From DIGJ01 sp041739345 (lineage in GTDB: Bacteria; Bacillota; Clostridia; Lachnospirales; Lachnospiraceae): a DNA stretch of 64,000 nucleotides. The DNA is taken from assembly GCA_041739345.1 (NCBI GenBank), contig JBGSNZ010000021.1, positions 372,001 to 436,000 on the forward strand, given 5' to 3'. The position numbers were made by a program, and so were the translations under genes. Position 1 is the first letter of the stretch; every line of letters begins with the position of its first letter. Below are positions 16,440 to 24,001 of this stretch, piece by piece. Under the pieces are notes generated by a model. It had not been told where the DNA came from. It saw nothing but the letters and a program-made list of their open reading frames with translations, and did no database searches.

Positions 16440-16511
16440 GGTTGAATAAAAAAGCATATTCAACTATTGATTTGAGTGCACGTTTGCAACGTGCGGATGG
16501 GTATAAAAATG
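16430..16511 (+). promoter_or_regulatory. Leader element C: leader ORF plus two hairpins before a VOC gene
   Basis: AAAGGAG, the AraC stop TAA, then GG and a TTG (16442) open a 32-codon leader frame that runs to TAA 16538, overlapping the VOC start. Hairpin 1: GTTGAA 16441-16446 with TTCAAC 16459-16464. The octamer GATTTGAG is at 16469-16476. Hairpin 2: GCACGTT 16478-16484 with AACGTGC 16488-16494, then the SD-like GGATGGG (16495-16501). The leader peptide contains DLSARLQRADG. The 5' half matches elements A and B (32.0 and 33.9 kb), the 3' half matches element D (18.9 kb). Confidence 0.65.
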
Positions 16512-16540
16512 AAATATCAAGGTTGTCTTTTAGCGGTTAA
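16442..16540 (+). CDS. Putative leader peptide (32 aa) overlapping the VOC gene start
   Basis: TTG start with AAAGGAG five bases upstream, spanning the AraC stop codon. The product begins MNKKAYSTIDLSARLQ and ends RLSFSG. It shares the spacing pattern D-L-S-x-x-(L/F)-x-R-x-x-G with the leader at 18935. It ends 31 bases inside the next gene in another frame, so its translation would disrupt the SD-adjacent hairpin. Whether the peptide or only its translation matters is unknown. Confidence 0.5.
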   Translation: MNKKAYSTIDLSARLQRADGYKNEISRLSFSG

Positions 16541-16979
16541 AGATATATCCGCTTCTAAGCATTTTTATGAAAAGGTGCTTCATCAAAACATCGTAATGGA
16601 TATTAGCGTACATGTAACCTTTGAGGGCTTTTCTCTGCAACAAGGATATGCTGAACTCGTTGGATTATCAGACGATAGTGTGAAAGAACAGTCACACAAC
16701 TTTCAAGTTTATTTCGAAGTAGAAGATTTAGACAAAGTGTATGCCGAAATGAAAAGCATATCCGACTTGCAATGGGTACATGAAATAAAGGAATATCCGT
16801 GGGGGCAGCGTGACATTCGGGTATATGACCCGGACAAGCATATTGTGGAGATTGCAGAGGATATGAATACCGTTATCAAACGCTTTTTTAGTCAGGGCAT
16901 GTCGGCTGAAGAAGTTGCCAAGCGCACGATGTTTCCATTTGACGTCGTGAAGCAGTATGCGTCGTGCTTTGGTAAATGA
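16509..16979 (+). CDS. VOC (glyoxalase/bleomycin-resistance fold) family protein
   Basis: 156 residues from ATG 16509. A longer frame from 16476 exists, but GGATGGG and the leader structure favour this start. VOC pattern: GCLLAVKDISASKHFYEKVL, HNFQVYFEVEDLDKVYAEM, and the family ending QRDIRVYDPDKHIVEIAED. The C-terminal ~35 residues (FSQGMSAEEVAKRTMFPFDV) form an extra helical tail, a helix-turn-helix-like addition seen in some relatives. Metal-ligand candidates His/Glu are present but unassigned. Probably cotranscribed with the AraC regulator upstream. Confidence 0.75.
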   Translation: MKYQGCLLAVKDISASKHFYEKVLHQNIVMDISVHVTFEGFSLQQGYAELVGLSDDSVKEQSHNFQVYFEVEDLDKVYAEMKSISDLQWVHEIKEYPWGQRDIRVYDPDKHIVEIAEDMNTVIKRFFSQGMSAEEVAKRTMFPFDVVKQYASCFGK

Positions 16980-17017
16980 CACATGTAGTAAAACCCAACA
17001 AATAAGGGAGGATGCCT

Positions 17018-17740
17018 ATGAACTGGGAGCCATGGACAGGTTGCTACAAAATAAGTGATGGCTGCACAAATTGTTATTTTTACGGGCCACATGCGAAACG
17101 CTACGGTCAATATACAATACAAAAAACAGATAAATTTGATTGGCCTATAAGGAAAACTGCAAAAGGCGAATACAACATTAAAGGAAACAAAATTCTTGCG
17201 ACCTGTTTTGCAACGGACTTTTTTCTTCCCGAAGCGGATGAATGGCGTAAAGAAGTTTGGTCTATCATCAAGGAAAGAGCGGACATAGATTTTTTGATTT
17301 TGACAAAGCGAATTGACCGTTTCCTTGTATCACTTCCATCCGATTGGGGCGAAGGATATGACAATGTGAATATTGGATGTACTGTCGAAAATCAAGAATT
17401 AGCAGATTATAGACTTCCATTATTCTTATCCTATCCGATAAAGCGGCGTTTTATAGCCTGCGCCCCAATTTTAGAAGCGATAGATTTAACACCGTATCTT
17501 CATGGAGTAGACCATGTTACAGTTGGTGGCGAAACGGGGCGAGACGCTCGTGAATGTGATTATGATTGGGTGCTCAATATCCGTGAACAATGCATAAAAG
17601 CAAATGTAACATTTTGGTTCAAAAATACAGGATCATTTTTTAAGCGTGACGGTGTAGTAGAAAAAATAAATCCATTTAAGCAAACCACTATAGCGAAAGA
17701 GCTTGATATAGATATTTTAGATGGAAAAAGATTGTTTTGA
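17018..17740 (+). CDS. DUF5131 (phage Gp37/Gp68-like) protein
   Basis: 240 residues. ATG 17018 is preferred over 17012 because AAGGGAGG lies six bases upstream. It opens with the family motif MNWEPWTGCYKISDGCTNCY, with cysteines at residues 9, 16 and 19 (Cx6CxxC), which suggests a metal or iron-sulfur site. Later landmarks are ATCFATDFFLPEADEWR, FLILTKRIDRF, GCTVENQ, HVTVGGETGRDARECDYDW. The family is found in phages and scattered bacteria and is unassigned biochemically; a relation to radical-SAM or spore-photoproduct-lyase-like folds is only a suggestion. No phage genes surround it. Confidence 0.78.
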   Translation: MNWEPWTGCYKISDGCTNCYFYGPHAKRYGQYTIQKTDKFDWPIRKTAKGEYNIKGNKILATCFATDFFLPEADEWRKEVWSIIKERADIDFLILTKRIDRFLVSLPSDWGEGYDNVNIGCTVENQELADYRLPLFLSYPIKRRFIACAPILEAIDLTPYLHGVDHVTVGGETGRDARECDYDWVLNIREQCIKANVTFWFKNTGSFFKRDGVVEKINPFKQTTIAKELDIDILDGKRLF

Positions 17741-17755
17741 TTTGCACCATGTGAA

Positions 17756-17786
17756 GAATGAGCAGAGTACAAAACTCTGCTCATTC
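17756..17786. terminator. Perfect 13-bp inverted repeat between convergent genes
   Basis: GAATGAGCAGAGT, loop ACAAA, ACTCTGCTCATTC. It lies between the DUF5131 gene (plus) and the methyltransferase (minus), as expected for a bidirectional terminator, although no strong T-tract follows on either side. Confidence 0.6.
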
Positions 17787-17809
17787 AAACAAAAATAAAG
17801 GTTTCCGAT

Positions 17810-18481
17810 TTATTGGTTAGTAAAATATACATAGTCTTCGTTATAATTTCTAGTTTGATTCATTTTTTCAAATTCCATTACCACACTATAATTACAATTA
17901 ATTTTTTTCTTCATATGAAAATTGAAGTTTTTAAAATAAATTTCTTTATCACACTTGTAAAACTCGTTAAAAGATAAACATCCCATACTTTCACTTATAT
18001 ATAACGGCAAGAATTTTAATTTTCTAATCATTGAGTTTTGTTGTTCCCATTCTAAAATAATTAGTTTTCCATCTTTTTTCAAAACTCTAAATGTTTCATT
18101 AATTATTTTTTTGCGAAGGTTTGGCGTACTCTCATGGAGTACTAATCCTATAACTACATAATCAAAAGTCTCATTTTTAAATTTTGTATTTGTCGCATCT
18201 TCGCATTTTAAATATACATTTTGTAGCTTTGCGTCTTGACACTTTTTTTCTGCTACATTTAACATTTCTTTTGAAATATCAACGCCTGTAATCTCTATTG
18301 AAGCTGACGCTTTTGCAATTGAAAAAGTATTTGCCAAAGTTCCGCAACACATATCCAGCACTTTAATAGGAGAATTTGGTATTATCGATTGTATCACATT
18401 TCTCGGATTTCTCCCTTTTTCTGAAAAGTATGTCTTATCCAATAAATCATATGCTTTGGAAATAGTACCATAAATATTCAT
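17810..18481 (-). CDS. Class I SAM-dependent methyltransferase
   Basis: 223 residues, start ATG 18481 after GGGAGGAAAAA. Motif I is VLDMCCGTLANTF (binds S-adenosylmethionine), then ITGVDISKEMLNVAEKK (acidic ribose-binding position), CEDATNTKFKNETFDYVVIGLVLHE (motif IV region) and FRVLKKDGKLIILEWEQ. This is the UbiE/COQ5-like small-molecule methyltransferase layout. The Cys-Cys in motif I is slightly unusual but within family range. Substrate unknown. It is monocistronic. Confidence 0.8.
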   Translation of the reverse strand: MNIYGTISKAYDLLDKTYFSEKGRNPRNVIQSIIPNSPIKVLDMCCGTLANTFSIAKASASIEITGVDISKEMLNVAEKKCQDAKLQNVYLKCEDATNTKFKNETFDYVVIGLVLHESTPNLRKKIINETFRVLKKDGKLIILEWEQQNSMIRKLKFLPLYISESMGCLSFNEFYKCDKEIYFKNFNFHMKKKINCNYSVVMEFEKMNQTRNYNEDYVYFTNQ

Positions 18482-18920
18482 TTTTTCCTCCCATGTAAAT
18501 TCGAATTTATTTGATCAAAATTTGATAAATATAAAATATATAACTAAAAAATAATGTACTTTATAATTGAATAGAGGAAATCCTTGATGGATAAGGAATT
18601 GAGTGATAAAGTACATTTTTAGAGAAATGTACTTTATTTTGTTTTTAACTTTATTTTTATAAAAATAAAGTTCATTATTGTAGATAACATATAGTAGAGT
18701 AGGGACAAAAATAAAGTTCAAAACTTGATTCACAGTTAAATGGCAAAATAAAATACATAGTATATGATATCGTTTACTATCATGAAAAGCAACCCCATAA
18801 TTAGATAACAAGCCTATGAAAACATAAAATATTAAGAAATTCGTAAAAAATCTGTAAGTGAGAATTTAATTTGAATCCAATGTTTTGATATAAAGTAGAT
18901 TAAAAATAAATTTTCAATTT
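18482..18920. other. Gene-free region rich in inverted repeats
   Basis: No gene. ATGTACTTTAT or its complement occurs at about 18553, 18606 and 18625. ATAAAGTACATTT (18606-18618) pairs perfectly with AAATGTACTTTAT (18625-18637), followed by TTTTGTTTTT, a terminator-like hairpin. A 26-base perfect palindrome, AACTTTATTTTT and its complement, spans 18647-18672, and AAAAATAAAGTTCA recurs near 18708. The mirrored spacing suggests a decayed mobile or palindromic repeat unit. Confidence 0.5.
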
Positions 18921-19000
18921 TAGGAGGTATTTTTGTGAAAATAAAATTTCACAATCCTGATTTGAGCGTCTGCTTTAGCAGACAGATAGGAGATTAAATG
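18921..19000 (+). promoter_or_regulatory. Leader element D: leader ORF plus two hairpins before the CocE-like gene
   Basis: TAGGAGGT and GTG 18935 open a 20-codon leader frame ending at TAA 18995-18997, abutting the next ATG. Hairpin 1: TGTGAAA 18934-18940 with TTTCACA 18947-18953. GATTTGAG lies at 18959-18966. Hairpin 2: GTCTGCT 18968-18974 with AGCAGAC 18977-18983, then AGATAGGAG as SD. Order and spacing match element C while both stems differ in sequence and remain fully paired. Confidence 0.7.
18935..18997 (+). CDS. Putative leader peptide (20 aa) coupled to the CocE-like gene
   Basis: GTG start nine bases after a strong SD (AGGAGGT), reading MKIKFHNPDLSVCFSRQIGD and stopping immediately before the ATG at 18998. 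Such abutment gives translational coupling, and the ribosome would unfold hairpin 2 next to the downstream SD. The DLSxxFxRxxG pattern matches the leader at 16442. Confidence 0.55.
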   Translation: MKIKFHNPDLSVCFSRQIGD

Positions 19001-20860
19001 AAAAATAAAAAATTAAAACGAATGTTATATGGTATTCTTGCAATTCCAGTTACACTTGCTGTAATATTTATCATTGCTGGTTGCATTCCACAAAAAGAGC
19101 TAGTGACTCCATCCGGTTATAAGCAAATGCAATCTATATATGTAACCATGAAGGATGGGACGAAGATTGGGGTAAGGGTTACGCTTCCAGAGAATCTCAA
19201 AAAAGATGAAAAAATACCAACAGTAATGGAAAGTACACGCTACAGTACCGGTTATCAATTAAGTTTTGTTTCTAATGCACTCGTAAATCTAGGAATTATG
19301 AAAGACGATATGCCAATTATTGTTCAGAAATTTTTGAATACAAATCATGCCTATGTTTATGTTCAAGCACGTGGTTCGGGTATTTCTTTTGGTAAAAGAG
19401 AAATTGAATTTTCAAAAGAAGAGATAGAGGATTATGGTCAGATTCTTGATTGGATAGTAAAACAAGCCTGGTCGAATGGGAAAGTTGGTACCTATGGCAT
19501 ATCCTATATGTCAAATACGGCTGAACTCTCAGCAAGTCTTAGACATCCAGCACTAAAAGCAGCAGCACTTCTTTATGGGGATTTTAACCCAGTAAGTAAT
19601 ACCACGTTGCCAGGAGGTTTATTTAGCAGTAACTTCTTGAAACGGTTTCGTGATGGAAATGCACAGGATGACAATAATAGTTTGGAAAACATTATGCTAG
19701 ATGGACTTTTGCCTGTGGATAAAGATAAAGATGGTAAACTTTTAAATCAAGCAATAGCTGGTCATAAAAATAATTATGATGTGTATGAATGTATAAAAAA
19801 AGTAACCTATTATGACGATATCGTATCTGGTGACTATACAGCAAATGATATGGCGCCTTATAACTATAAAAAACAAATCGAAGAATCAAGGATACCGTTA
19901 TATGTCCGTATTGGATGGCAGGATGCCGCAACGGTAAATGGTGCTTTGGAAAGATATCTCACCTACAGTAATAATCAGACGCTTGTAATAGGTCCATGGA
20001 ATCATGGAGGCAGCAGTTTTTGGGATCCGCTTTCAGATAAGAAGATATTACAGCAGAAGCTTTTAGAGGAACAGGCAGATGAGGTTATTACATTTTTAGA
20101 TCAATATATAAAAGATGATACAAAAACAATCCAAAACTCAACAATCAAATACTATACGTTTGGAGAAGGCAAATGGAAAACTTCTGATAAATGGCCGATT
20201 GAAGGTATGGACACGAAGGTATTGTACTTCGGTTCCAATGGAAAACTAAATGAAAATAAACCAGAAGATATAACCGGATTTGATACCTATCAGATTGACT
20301 TTACCGCTACAACGGGTAATACGAATCGATGGCAGACGAATTATGGTGGTGGTCCAGTATTATATTCAGATAGACAGAATGAAGATAAAAAATTATTAAC
20401 CTATATGAGTGAAGCATTCCAAAATGATGTTGAAATTACTGGAATACCAGTAGTTACCCTTAATCTCTCTTCCACTGCAACCGATGGGGCATTTATAACT
20501 TATTTAGAAGATGTAGCACCAGATGGTACCGTAACTTATCTCACGGAGGGAGAGTTAAGAGGAATTCATAGAAAGATATCAAAGGAAAATCCAGTTCATG
20601 TGGTACTTGGACCAAATCATTCCTTTAATAGACAGGATGGTGCTTTGTTAATACCAGGTGAAACGACAGAGATTAAAATTGGAATGCAAGCTACGTCAGT
20701 ATTAATAAAAAAGGGACATAAAATAAGAATTGCAATAGCTGGAAGTGATGATTCTACTTTTGACAGGATAGCAGAAAATGAACATCCTGTGATAAAGGTA
20801 CAAAGAAATAATATAGTATCATCGAACATTGAGCTTCCATTCAAAGTAATAAAAAACTAA
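18998..20860 (+). CDS. CocE/NonD-family hydrolase, predicted lipoprotein
   Basis: 620 residues. Residues 1-29 form a lipoprotein signal (helix then IIAGC with Cys29), so the enzyme should be anchored outside the cytoplasmic membrane. The alpha/beta-hydrolase part has ARGSGISFGKRE, the nucleophile Ser169 in YGISYMSNTA, the acid region VRIGWQDAATVNGALERY and a His in GPWNHGGSS. The C-terminal beta-sandwich of the X-Pro dipeptidyl-peptidase/CocE group follows (ITGIPVVTLNLSSTATDGAF). Relatives cleave esters, glutaryl amides or X-Pro peptides. It heads an operon with a two-component system and a CPBP protease, which hints at a role in peptide or antibiotic response. Confidence 0.82.
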   Translation: MKNKKLKRMLYGILAIPVTLAVIFIIAGCIPQKELVTPSGYKQMQSIYVTMKDGTKIGVRVTLPENLKKDEKIPTVMESTRYSTGYQLSFVSNALVNLGIMKDDMPIIVQKFLNTNHAYVYVQARGSGISFGKREIEFSKEEIEDYGQILDWIVKQAWSNGKVGTYGISYMSNTAELSASLRHPALKAAALLYGDFNPVSNTTLPGGLFSSNFLKRFRDGNAQDDNNSLENIMLDGLLPVDKDKDGKLLNQAIAGHKNNYDVYECIKKVTYYDDIVSGDYTANDMAPYNYKKQIEESRIPLYVRIGWQDAATVNGALERYLTYSNNQTLVIGPWNHGGSSFWDPLSDKKILQQKLLEEQADEVITFLDQYIKDDTKTIQNSTIKYYTFGEGKWKTSDKWPIEGMDTKVLYFGSNGKLNENKPEDITGFDTYQIDFTATTGNTNRWQTNYGGGPVLYSDRQNEDKKLLTYMSEAFQNDVEITGIPVVTLNLSSTATDGAFITYLEDVAPDGTVTYLTEGELRGIHRKISKENPVHVVLGPNHSFNRQDGALLIPGETTEIKIGMQATSVLIKKGHKIRIAIAGSDDSTFDRIAENEHPVIKVQRNNIVSSNIELPFKVIKN

Positions 20861-20876
20861 CAGGATATGGAAAGGC

Positions 20877-21596
20877 ATGGTTATTAAGATGGAAATAAAT
20901 ACCTATAATATATTGATTATCGATGATTCCGTTGAAATCATTGAATTAATAGAAATTTTTCTGACAAATGAAGGATATTGTGTATATAAAGCAATGAATG
21001 GCATTGAAGGATTAAAGATTCTGGAAGAAAACAGCATCCATCTTGTCGTTCTAGATATTATGATGCCTGGAATAGATGGACTCGAAACCTGCCGAAGAAT
21101 CCGGCAGAATCGGAATATACCGATTATTATGTTAAGTGCTAAGTCACAGGATATGGATAAGATTCTGGGGCTTGGTATTGGGGCTGATGATTATATGATT
21201 AAACCTTTTAATCCGATGGAACTGATCGCAAGAATTAAGGCACAATTAAGAAGAAATTTCTATCTAAGCTCCCAAAATAGTGAACGGGATGAGAACGTGA
21301 TTCATATGAAAGGTGTTACCATAAATAGAAACAATCATATGGTAACCGTGAACGATAAGGAAATCAACTTAACGCCAACGGAATACGATATATTACTTTT
21401 GCTTGCAGAAAATTTTGGGAAGGTATATAGCGCAGAAGAAATATTTGAAAAGGTCTGGAAGGAGAAGTATTATGATTCCAATAATACGGTAATGGTACAT
21501 ATATGGAGACTACGGGAAAAAATTGAAGAAAATCCTAAGCAACCTAAGATTATTGAAACTGTATGGGGAGTGGGGTATAAAATTGAAAAGAATTAA
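20877..21596 (+). CDS. OmpR-family response regulator (VanR-like)
   Basis: 239 residues from ATG 20877, or 235 from ATG 20889; the SD candidates are weak for both. Receiver motifs: IIDDS, LVVLDIMMPGIDG with phosphoacceptor Asp, LSAKSQ and DDYMIKPFNP. The winged helix contains LTPTEYDILLLLAEN, VMVHIWRLREKIEENP and TVWGVGYKIEKN. It lies 16 bases after the CocE-like gene and overlaps the kinase gene, so all are likely one operon. The VanR-like sequence suggests cell-envelope control. Confidence 0.87.
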   Translation: MVIKMEINTYNILIIDDSVEIIELIEIFLTNEGYCVYKAMNGIEGLKILEENSIHLVVLDIMMPGIDGLETCRRIRQNRNIPIIMLSAKSQDMDKILGLGIGADDYMIKPFNPMELIARIKAQLRRNFYLSSQNSERDENVIHMKGVTINRNNHMVTVNDKEINLTPTEYDILLLLAENFGKVYSAEEIFEKVWKEKYYDSNNTVMVHIWRLREKIEENPKQPKIIETVWGVGYKIEKN

Positions 21597-22668
21597 AATA
21601 AACTCAGTTAAATTAGAGCTGGTCCTCGCTCTTTTTATTAGTGCTACCTTAACGGGCATAATTATCTTGTTCCTATGTTATCTACTTATTCTTGGATCAG
21701 CAAATCATGATTTTGCAGTGTTCTTTTTTAAACACTTATTTGCATTTGTTTTTTCTTTTCTTATATTAAGTGTTGTACTAATCATAACATTTTTTCTCCT
21801 AATTATTAAAAAAAATGTAGAGTACCTTGAGGCTATTACCGATAATTTAAGGAAAATTTCAAAGGGTAATTTAGATATCAATATACCAGTTAAATCCCAG
21901 GATGAATTAGGTATAATGGCACAGACGGTGAATGAAATGGCAGTTCAACTAAAGAATGCAATTGAAGAAGAACGGCGCCTGGAGAAAACGAAAAGTGACC
22001 TTATCACGAACATTTCACATGATTTGCGCACACCATTGACCTCCATACTAGGCTATTTAGAGCTAATTAATAGTACAGAATTAAAGGAAGAGGAGCTTCT
22101 GAAAAAATATTCTGGGATAGCCCGCAATCAAGGCATGGACTTAAAAATACGGATTGATGAATTATTTGATTACACAAAATTAAGCGATAAGGATTTTAAC
22201 ATACAGAAAACAAAAATCAGCTTAAAGGAACTAATTGAACAAATATTGATTGGGTTTATACCTGCGTTTGAGGACGCAGATATGGAATATCAAATGTTCT
22301 TTTGTGAAGAAAAGATTTTTATTAATGCGGATGCATTTTTGTTAACCAGAGTCTTTGATAATCTTGTAAGTAACGCCTTGAAATACGGAAATTCGGGAAA
22401 ACAAGTGGATATTAAACTGCAAAAAGAATCCAAGGTAGCAGTGGTGCAGGTGATTAGTTATGGAAATCAGATACCAAAAGAAGAGTTACCATATATATTT
22501 GAAAAATTTTATAAAATAGATAAATCACGTACTTCGCTTTCAGAAAATACTAGTTCTGGTCTGGGTCTTGCCATAGTAAAACGAATCGTTGAAATACATG
22601 AGGGTTCTATTTTGGCAGAAAGCTCTATAAATGAAACGATTTTTGAAGTAAAGTTACCATTATTATAA
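21583..22668 (+). CDS. Sensor histidine kinase with HAMP domain
   Basis: The start is TTG 21583, seven bases after GGGAGTGGGG and overlapping the regulator end by 14 bases; 361 residues. Two membrane helices (about 13-37 and 48-72) enclose a very short external loop, followed by HAMP (ITDNLRKISKGNLDINIPV), the phospho-His motif NISHDLRTPLTSILGYLE, the N box DNLVSNALKYG and the G box SSGLGLAIVKRIVE. The short loop implies membrane-embedded sensing or signalling through a partner protein. VanS-like. Confidence 0.87.
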   Translation: MKRIKINSVKLELVLALFISATLTGIIILFLCYLLILGSANHDFAVFFFKHLFAFVFSFLILSVVLIITFFLLIIKKNVEYLEAITDNLRKISKGNLDINIPVKSQDELGIMAQTVNEMAVQLKNAIEEERRLEKTKSDLITNISHDLRTPLTSILGYLELINSTELKEEELLKKYSGIARNQGMDLKIRIDELFDYTKLSDKDFNIQKTKISLKELIEQILIGFIPAFEDADMEYQMFFCEEKIFINADAFLLTRVFDNLVSNALKYGNSGKQVDIKLQKESKVAVVQVISYGNQIPKEELPYIFEKFYKIDKSRTSLSENTSSGLGLAIVKRIVEIHEGSILAESSINETIFEVKLPLL

Positions 22669-22679
22669 GGAGGATTTTG

Positions 22680-23489
22680 ATGAAACAATTAAAAAATATA
22701 TCTTTAAAAACTCCAGTACTATTTTCGATTATGATTGTGCTGGCAGGAACCATACTGACTTGTAGTATACCACTAAATAGACTGTTTTTACTATATGCGA
22801 CGGAACAGATTGCCGGTTTCCTAGAGGGTATTATTTTACAAACTGTAGTTGGTATATTATTAGTGGTATTATCTATAAAGTTAGGCAATTCTATTATTTG
22901 TGGATACAAGGAGACAAAATATTGGAAAAAAATATGGGTTTACTGGCCTATTATAATTTTAATACTGTTGCAATCAACCAATATCTTTGATTCAAATATG
23001 AAGTTTGATACTGCTCATCCCATAAAGATTTTATTGTTCGTTGTGGTATACTTAACAACTGGATTATTTGAGGAAGCATTGACACGTGGTTTAGTACTTC
23101 CTGTTATGCTACAACGATGGGGCAACTCGAAGAGAGGAATTTATCAATCGGTTTTTTTATCTAGTTTGTTATTTGGATTTTTACATATATACAGTTATAT
23201 CATTGGTCGATTGACGTTATTAGGGTGTTTAAATCAAATCATATATGCATTTTTAATTGGTGCATTTTTTGCAGCATGCGTAATAAGAACGAAATCAATA
23301 TGGTTTGGGATGCTTATGCATGGAATATTCGATATAGTATTTTCACTAAATGAGATTACGATAGGATGGAAACCAACAATCAGTACCGCTACATTCGCCT
23401 CTATTATGGGTACATTAATATTATTTATACCTTTTTTCTTATATGCTCTTTTTATTCTTAGAAAAGAAAGTCAGTGTGCTGGACAGTAA
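22680..23489 (+). CDS. CPBP-family intramembrane protease
   Basis: 269 residues from ATG 22680, six bases after AAGGAGG. Seven to eight helices. The CPBP/Abi motifs are EEALTRGLVLPVML (glutamates and arginine), FGFLHIYS and MLMHGIFD, which together form the metal site of this protease family (Rce1 relatives). Family members process prenylated proteins in eukaryotes, and in bacteria act in bacteriocin immunity or peptide-signal maturation. Placement after a two-component pair and the CocE-like lipoprotein supports a peptide-response role. Confidence 0.83.
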   Translation: MKQLKNISLKTPVLFSIMIVLAGTILTCSIPLNRLFLLYATEQIAGFLEGIILQTVVGILLVVLSIKLGNSIICGYKETKYWKKIWVYWPIIILILLQSTNIFDSNMKFDTAHPIKILLFVVVYLTTGLFEEALTRGLVLPVMLQRWGNSKRGIYQSVFLSSLLFGFLHIYSYIIGRLTLLGCLNQIIYAFLIGAFFAACVIRTKSIWFGMLMHGIFDIVFSLNEITIGWKPTISTATFASIMGTLILFIPFFLYALFILRKESQCAGQ

Positions 23490-23543
23490 CCTTTTGGAGT
23501 AACCCTTTGGGAGTTCTTATGAGGAATTAGTTGGATTCACCTC

Positions 23544-23594
23544 TTGACGTTACACCTACGGCGTGTTAATATGATTTTACAACTACAATATGTA
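23544..23594 (+). promoter_or_regulatory. Promoter and candidate operator of the second BlaI operon
   Basis: TTGACG (23544-23549), 17 bases, TAATAT (23567-23572). The perfect half-site pair TACA-ATA-TGTA lies at 23584-23594, just before the SD GGAGGTGA. BlaI/MecI sites usually have a two-base spacer, so the three-base spacer here is a variant. Confidence 0.6.
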
Positions 23595-23614
23595 TGTATA
23601 ATGGAGGTGATTTT

Positions 23615-24001
23615 TTGGGTAAAGTTCAACAAATTTCTGATTCTGAACTTGAAATTATGAGGATTATATGGTCGAATAAGGGCTCTGCTTTATTTGCTGA
23701 TATTACAACAAAAATTAATGAGCAAGATAAAAGTTGGAAAACGAATACGGTATTAACATTTCTTTCTCGCCTCGTAGAGAAAGATATGCTTATTGTAAAG
23801 AAAAGAGGTCGATTGAATGAGTATATTGCTTTAGTATCTGAAAGTGAATACACGACAGAGCAAACGAAATCCTTCTTAGATAAAGTCTACAGTGGAAATG
23901 CTAAAACTCTTGTTTCCTCCCTCCTGCAACAGGATTATCTGACCTTGGACGATTTTGCAGAACTAAATAAGTTTTGGAATGGAGGCGAAAAATTGAAATG
24001 A
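23615..24001 (+). CDS. BlaI/MecI-family transcriptional repressor (second copy)
   Basis: TTG 23615 is the best start: GGAGGTGA lies just upstream and the product begins MGKVQQISDSELEIMRIIW as in BlaI. An in-frame ATG at 23594 would put this SD inside the gene. 128 residues with recognition region KSWKTNTVLTFLSRLVEKDMLI and wing KKRGRLNEYIALV. Like the protein at 12142-12519 it should repress its operon until cleaved by the M56 partner, whose start overlaps its stop (ATGA). Confidence 0.88.
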   Translation: MGKVQQISDSELEIMRIIWSNKGSALFADITTKINEQDKSWKTNTVLTFLSRLVEKDMLIVKKRGRLNEYIALVSESEYTTEQTKSFLDKVYSGNAKTLVSSLLQQDYLTLDDFAELNKFWNGGEKLK

